This document shows, one piece after another, positions 5,980 through 9,446 of a DNA stretch of 9,446 nt (position 1 is its first letter; each line of letters begins with the position of its first letter). The position numbers and the translations under genes are program-made. Below the pieces are notes generated by a model. It was not told where the DNA came from. It made no database searches and worked only from the letters and a program-made list of their open reading frames with translations. The stretch covers positions 1-9,446 of the forward strand of contig JAFADT010000858.1 in the NCBI GenBank assembly GCA_023424585.1. Reading direction: 5' to 3'. Origin of the DNA: Pseudomonadota bacterium. GTDB lineage: Bacteria > Myxococcota > Myxococcia > Myxococcales > Myxococcaceae.

Positions 5980-6927
5980 TCAGAGCGACGCGGCCAGTTG
6001 CGCCGCCGCGTCGCGCAGGGTGACGACGCCGTAGTCGTCCTTCAGCCACTGGAAGATGCTGCGCAGCCGCTCCAGCTTCTTCGCGGCGCTCACGCGCAGG
6101 TCTCGCTGCTGGCGCACCAGCGCCGGCGGGATGCCGTCCGTGGCGTCCAGCACGTCCACGCCGTGCAGCTCGAAGTTGAAGAAGGCATCCGCCCGGCACG
6201 AGCGGTACGCGGCGCGCATCGTGCCGCGAGGCAGCGTCGTCGCGAACGTGCCGATGAACGGGAAGCGCACCACCGGCGTCACCGTCATGGGCAGCTCCAG
6301 CACCGGCCCGGCGCCACGCCGGTAGGGCTGTGCGGGGTCCGGCCGGTACGGCACGCGCGGCGCCAGCAACACCCGCGGCGTGTCCAGCACGGAGCGCGAC
6401 GGCCGCCCCAGCGCCGCGAGCGCCCCCATCACCGCCGCCTTCGCCGCGTAGTACGGGGCCGCCGGGAACGCGGACGAACCATACAGGTAGCCCTGCTGGA
6501 CGGTGGCCGCGTACAGGTCCGCGTTCAGCGTGTAGCCCGGAGCGCGAAACCCCGACGGGCGCACGCCCACGGCCCGCTGGATGGCCGCGTCCGCTCGCGC
6601 CAGGTCCGCCGTGATGGCCTCCGCCCCGCGCCGGGTGAGCGCGTAGTCATGGGCGTGGCTGTGGCTGGCCACCTCCACGCCCGCCGCGTGGGAGCGCCGC
6701 ATGCCGTCCGCCGCGCCGGGGTCCGCCTCCAGGTCCTCGCCGATGACGAAGAACGTCCCGGGCACCCCCACCGCCGCGAACAGCTCCAGGAAGCGCGGCA
6801 CCGCCACCCGGTGCACCAGCGTGCGGGCGCGCGCGTCGAGCAGGGACTCGGGCAGCCCGTGGATCCGGCAGTAGTGCGGCAGCGAATCCAGGTCGACGGA
6901 GATGGACGCCAGGCGCGCCGCCGTCAT
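5980..6927 (-). CDS. NodB-type polysaccharide deacetylase
   Basis: This encodes 315 residues. GGAGGG ending about 8 nt before the ATG at 6925-6927 fixes the start. NodB-homology motifs: SVDLDS (10-15), with Asp12/Asp14 as the base/metal pair of motif 1; SHSHAHD (88-94), giving the metal ligands His89 and His93 (HSxxH, motif 2); RAPGY (128-132), motif 3; and LHGVD near the C-terminal part for the later His motif. The family removes N-acetyl (or formyl) groups from glycans or lipid-linked sugars using a divalent metal. No signal peptide or membrane helix is evident, so it probably works in the cytoplasm or on the inner membrane face, as would suit a lipid-linked precursor. It is the last gene of the operon, 15 nt after the glycosyltransferase gene. 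Confidence 0.92.
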   Translation of the reverse strand: MTAARLASISVDLDSLPHYCRIHGLPESLLDARARTLVHRVAVPRFLELFAAVGVPGTFFVIGEDLEADPGAADGMRRSHAAGVEVASHSHAHDYALTRRGAEAITADLARADAAIQRAVGVRPSGFRAPGYTLNADLYAATVQQGYLYGSSAFPAAPYYAAKAAVMGALAALGRPSRSVLDTPRVLLAPRVPYRPDPAQPYRRGAGPVLELPMTVTPVVRFPFIGTFATTLPRGTMRAAYRSCRADAFFNFELHGVDVLDATDGIPPALVRQQRDLRVSAAKKLERLRSIFQWLKDDYGVVTLRDAAAQLAASL

Positions 6928-6942
6928 GAGGCAACCCTCCGC

Positions 6943-7653
6943 TCAGGTCCCGCGGACGCGGATGACGTAGAACAGCTTGCCCACGTTCTTGAGCACGTTG
7001 GGCACGCGCTTGAAGAGGTGGATGGACGGCTGGCGCTTCTCATGGAGCTGGATGGGGATCTCCATGACGTTCAGCCCCTCGCGCCACGCGCGGATGACGA
7101 ACTCGCTGGCGAACACGTCCATGTCCACCACGCACTTCTGGATGACGGGCAGCAGCGCCTCCCGGCGGAACGCCTTCAGGCCGTGCGTGTCCGTGCCCTG
7201 GAAGCCCAGCGTCACGCGCAAGAGCTTGTTGTGCACCCGCGTGGCCGCGCGGCGGATGAGGGGGCGCTGGTCGCTCGCGCCCTTGGCCGCCTTGGAGCCC
7301 ACGACCATGTCCGCCTCGCCGCGCTCCAGCCGGGGCAGCGCCGCGTCGTAGAACGTCAGGTCACACAGGTCGATCTCATCACAGACCACGTAGGTGCCCT
7401 GGGCCTTGAGGATGCCGGCCTTGAGCGCCACGCCGTAGTTGGGCGTCTCCGAGTGGAACCAGCGCAGGCGCGGGTGCCTCGCGCAGAGCTCCTCCAGGAG
7501 GCGCGGCGTCGCGTCGCGCGAGCCGTTCTCCGCGAAGATGATTTCGTAGTCGAGCCCGCGAGCATCCAGCCCCTGGCGCAGCTCCTCGGCTGCCTGGGCG
7601 ATGATGGACTCCTCGTTGTAGACGGGGATGACGACGGAGAGGTGCAGGGCCAT
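6943..7653 (-). CDS. Family 2 glycosyltransferase, DPM1/ArnC-like
   Basis: This encodes 236 residues. It is a GT-A fold: VVIPVYNEE (7-15), AENGSRD (41-47) for nucleotide-sugar binding, and the metal/sugar region CDEIDLCD (91-98) in place of the usual DxD. The stretch GTDTHGLKAF (153-162) resembles the acceptor-side motif of dolichyl- or undecaprenyl-phosphate sugar transferases, followed by EIPIQLHEKR (198-207). It lacks the C-terminal membrane helices of ArnC, so it resembles soluble DPM1-type enzymes that act on polyprenyl phosphate at the membrane. The ribosome site is weak. It is followed after 15 nt by the deacetylase and preceded, 78 nt upstream, by the flavoprotein gene. The sugar donor is unknown. 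Confidence 0.92.
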   Translation of the reverse strand: MALHLSVVIPVYNEESIIAQAAEELRQGLDARGLDYEIIFAENGSRDATPRLLEELCARHPRLRWFHSETPNYGVALKAGILKAQGTYVVCDEIDLCDLTFYDAALPRLERGEADMVVGSKAAKGASDQRPLIRRAATRVHNKLLRVTLGFQGTDTHGLKAFRREALLPVIQKCVVDMDVFASEFVIRAWREGLNVMEIPIQLHEKRQPSIHLFKRVPNVLKNVGKLFYVIRVRGT

Positions 7654-7680
7654 GGTTCCGGAGATGCGAAGAGAAGGCCT

Positions 7681-7700
7681 CGGGGCCTAGCACGGCCCCG
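7681..7700 (-). other. Hairpin in the flavoprotein-glycosyltransferase spacer
   Basis: A perfect 7-bp stem (CGGGGCC with GGCCCCG) closes a 6-nt loop in the 78-nt gap inside the operon. No T run follows on the minus strand, so it is not a standard terminator. It could be an RNA-processing or stability element that sets unequal expression, or chance in GC-rich DNA. Confidence 0.3.
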
Positions 7701-7731
7701 GACCACCGTCGACAGGAGACGACTCCCCGCG

Positions 7732-9045
7732 TCAGCCGTTCAGCGTCCGGGCGCAAGCCCGCCCGTCCAGGATGGCGTCCTCCATCGAGGAGTATTCCCA
7801 CTTTCCATAGCGCCCCGCGACGAGGATGCCCGCGTGCGCCAGGAAGCGCTTCACCTCCGCCATCGCGGGGCCGTAGGCGTCGTCATAGAGGACATACGCG
7901 TTGGGAATCTGGCGCCCCTTCGCGAAGAGGATGTCGTCCGCCGAGTGGATCATCCGCGAGCGCACCAGGTCCTCCACCGCGTACTTCTCCGCGTCCGCCA
8001 CGGACAGCTCGCCGTGGTGGCTGAACTCCACGGAGAAGCTGGCCGTGTCCGGCGGGGCCAGGGGCGCGTACACCGCAGACGGCGCCCCGATGCGGTACGA
8101 GTGGAACTCCGGCTCCGGCAGGTAGATCCAATGCCATGGCTGGCGGTTCGCGCCCCGGGCCCCCACGCACACGTACGTGACGATGAACGCGCGCAGGCGC
8201 TTCGCGGCGGCCCGCACCTCGTCCGGCACGCCAGCGGCGCCCTTCCCGAGGAGCTCCACCAGCGTGGGCAGCGCGATGGAGGACACCAGCCCCGAGTACG
8301 GCACGGTGCGTCCGTCCGACAGCGCGACCTGCTTCGCCTTCCAGTCGATGGAGACGGGCTCGGTGTGCACGCTCAGCTCGCCGCCCTTGAGGTGCTGTTT
8401 CATCGCGCGGGCCAGGCTCTCGATGCCGCCCTCGCGCGGGTAGAGGAACGACGCGTTGTAGCCCAGCTGATCACTGCCCGCGCCGAGCGCCCCGTCCACG
8501 ACCTCCTTGAGCGAGGGGCGCGGCACGAACCGGCCCACCCACGCGGCGGACATCTCGCGCGGGTGCACGGTCCAGAGCTTCTGGTTGTAGGGCAGCATGA
8601 AGTTCTTCGCGAAGCCCTCGCCCATGTAGCGGAGGATGAACTCCTCGAAGTTGACGGGGTCGCGCTCGCGCAGGGCGCGGCCCTTCTCCCCGTAGATGGC
8701 CTCCACGTAGCCGATGAGGTTCTCCGCGACGACCTCCGGCGGCAGCCCGTGGGTGTTCACCTGGTAGGGGAAGCGGGTGAAGGTGTCGCGGGAGAAGACG
8801 GCCGCCCGGCGCTGGATGCGCACCAGCTGGTCGGGGAGCCAGAGCGTGTTGACCAGCTCCTGGATCTCCGGGTCGCGCAGGTGGAGCCAGTGGCCGGTGG
8901 GGTCGAAGTAACACCCGTCGATGACCTCGGTCTTGATGAGGCCTCCGACGCGGTCGGACTTCTCGATGAGGCGCCAGGGGCGCTGGAGGAAGTGGGCGGT
9001 GGACAGGCCCGCCAGACCCGCTCCGAGGATGACGATGGGATCCAT
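7732..9045 (-). CDS. FAD-dependent oxidoreductase, UDP-galactopyranose mutase/protoporphyrinogen oxidase-like
   Basis: This encodes 437 residues from the ATG at 9043-9045. The FAD Rossmann motif GAGLAG (8-13) lies near the N-terminus, Glu28 ends strand two and binds the ribose, and DRVGG (31-35) follows. The C-terminal flavin motif is AGRYGKWEYSSMEDAI (410-425), close to the GR..-Y-x-x-M-D pattern of UDP-galactopyranose mutases and related amine oxidases. WIYLPEPEFHSYR in the middle resembles the mutase substrate region. Alternatives are a desaturase- or protoporphyrinogen oxidase-like enzyme, but the glycosyltransferase and deacetylase downstream favour sugar-nucleotide or lipid-sugar chemistry. 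It is the first gene of the minus-strand operon and has a weak ribosome site. It is divergent from the zinc-ribbon gene across 227 bp. Confidence 0.88.
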   Translation of the reverse strand: MDPIVILGAGLAGLSTAHFLQRPWRLIEKSDRVGGLIKTEVIDGCYFDPTGHWLHLRDPEIQELVNTLWLPDQLVRIQRRAAVFSRDTFTRFPYQVNTHGLPPEVVAENLIGYVEAIYGEKGRALRERDPVNFEEFILRYMGEGFAKNFMLPYNQKLWTVHPREMSAAWVGRFVPRPSLKEVVDGALGAGSDQLGYNASFLYPREGGIESLARAMKQHLKGGELSVHTEPVSIDWKAKQVALSDGRTVPYSGLVSSIALPTLVELLGKGAAGVPDEVRAAAKRLRAFIVTYVCVGARGANRQPWHWIYLPEPEFHSYRIGAPSAVYAPLAPPDTASFSVEFSHHGELSVADAEKYAVEDLVRSRMIHSADDILFAKGRQIPNAYVLYDDAYGPAMAEVKRFLAHAGILVAGRYGKWEYSSMEDAILDGRACARTLNG

Positions 9046-9160
9046 GGGCCGCCGTCTACCACCACGGGAGGGGCCCTGGAAAAGGGACGCACACCCCTGG
9101 TGTTGGCGGGCGCCCGGCCTCCTGCCCGGCTGGGTGACAACGGTGCGCCCCGAGGACGCG

Positions 9161-9193
9161 TTCTTTCCGGGCTTGAAACGGCTCTGCTAGCCT
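9161..9193 (+). promoter_or_regulatory. Possible sigma-70-type promoter for the zinc-ribbon gene
   Basis: TTTCCG (9164-9169) and TAGCCT (9188-9193) are 18 bp apart and about 80 bp before the zinc-ribbon start codon. Both match the vegetative consensus poorly, so this is only the best candidate in the 227-bp divergent spacer (9046-9272), which otherwise shows no gene. Confidence 0.22.
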
Positions 9194-9272
9194 GCACGCG
9201 CCGCGCGGACCCTCGCACCGCCCCGTCATTGCTGCGCGTGCGCGCGCCAGCCGGTCTCGTCGAAGGAAAACA

Positions 9273-9446
9273 ATGAAAGTCTCCTGCCCGTCGTGCCAGA
9301 CGAATTACAACATCGATGACAGGCGGATCCCGCCCGGCGGCGCGAAGCTGAAGTGCGCCCGGTGCCAGACCACGTTCCCCATCAAGGCCGACGGCGCGGG
9401 CACCGAAGCCCCCGAGGCCGCACCCTCCGCGGCGCCACAGCCGGGC
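9273..9446 (+). CDS. Zinc-ribbon (MJ0042-type) domain protein, N-terminus only
   Basis: The gene starts at the ATG at 9273 and is open to the right edge (58 codons). AAGGA a few bases upstream is a good ribosome site. The first 36 residues are a typical MJ0042/YjfB-type zinc ribbon: Cys5-x2-Cys8 and Cys28-x2-Cys31, with IPPGGAKLKCARC between and after. An Ala/Pro/Glu-rich linker begins at about residue 40. In myxobacteria such domains often head longer multidomain regulators, motility or GYF-domain proteins with membrane helices further on; which one this is cannot be seen. The flanking divergent operon is for glycan or lipid chemistry, but a shared function is not implied. Confidence 0.88.
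   Translation, partial: MKVSCPSCQTNYNIDDRRIPPGGAKLKCARCQTTFPIKADGAGTEAPEAAPSAAPQPG

Noticed and set aside
5998..9276. A 1092-codon plus-strand open frame
   Set aside because: It lies antisense to three well-supported genes, is Arg/His/Ala-rich with no recognisable domain, and is the usual by-product of GC-rich third positions.

Overview
The window has very high G+C, with G or C at most third codon positions, and ordinary proteobacteria-like gene density. TPR/membrane proteins, an MJ0042-type zinc-ribbon protein, a DUF2252 protein and a sigma-54 promoter fit a myxobacterium of the Cystobacterineae type (Myxococcus/Corallococcus relatives). That placement is inference from style and gene content. 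I see no rRNA, tRNA, CRISPR array, transposase or phage gene.

Layout. (1) 1-1770, minus: a large TPR protein cut by the left edge. It has an N-terminal TPR block, a long disordered linker carrying 57-bp tandem repeats, one membrane helix and a second TPR-like block. (2) 1863-2303, plus: a small probable lipoprotein with an NTF2-like look, divergent from the TPR gene. (3) 2304-2641, no protein gene: reading leftwards on the minus strand there are two identical-arm 16-bp palindromes 45 bp apart, a near-consensus sigma-54 promoter, about 125 nt of strongly structured sequence and an intrinsic terminator. This looks like a complete enhancer-activated small-RNA gene and is the most interesting item here. 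(4) 2642-4455, minus: a translationally coupled pair, a PlsC-type acyltransferase followed by an atypical short-chain dehydrogenase-like protein. (5) 4546-5979, plus: a DUF2252 protein whose motif order looks like a circularly permuted kinase fold. (6) 5980-9045, minus: an operon of a UDP-galactopyranose-mutase-like flavoprotein, a family 2 glycosyltransferase and a NodB-type deacetylase, probably for a cell-surface or lipid-linked sugar. (7) 9273 to the right edge, plus: the start of a zinc-ribbon protein.

How they fit together. The acyltransferase/SDR pair and the flavoprotein/glycosyltransferase/deacetylase operon both point to envelope lipid or glycan chemistry. The candidate small RNA lies just downstream of the SDR gene on the same strand but has its own promoter, so it is probably expressed under a signal read by a sigma-54 activator. 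Its targets cannot be told from this sequence.
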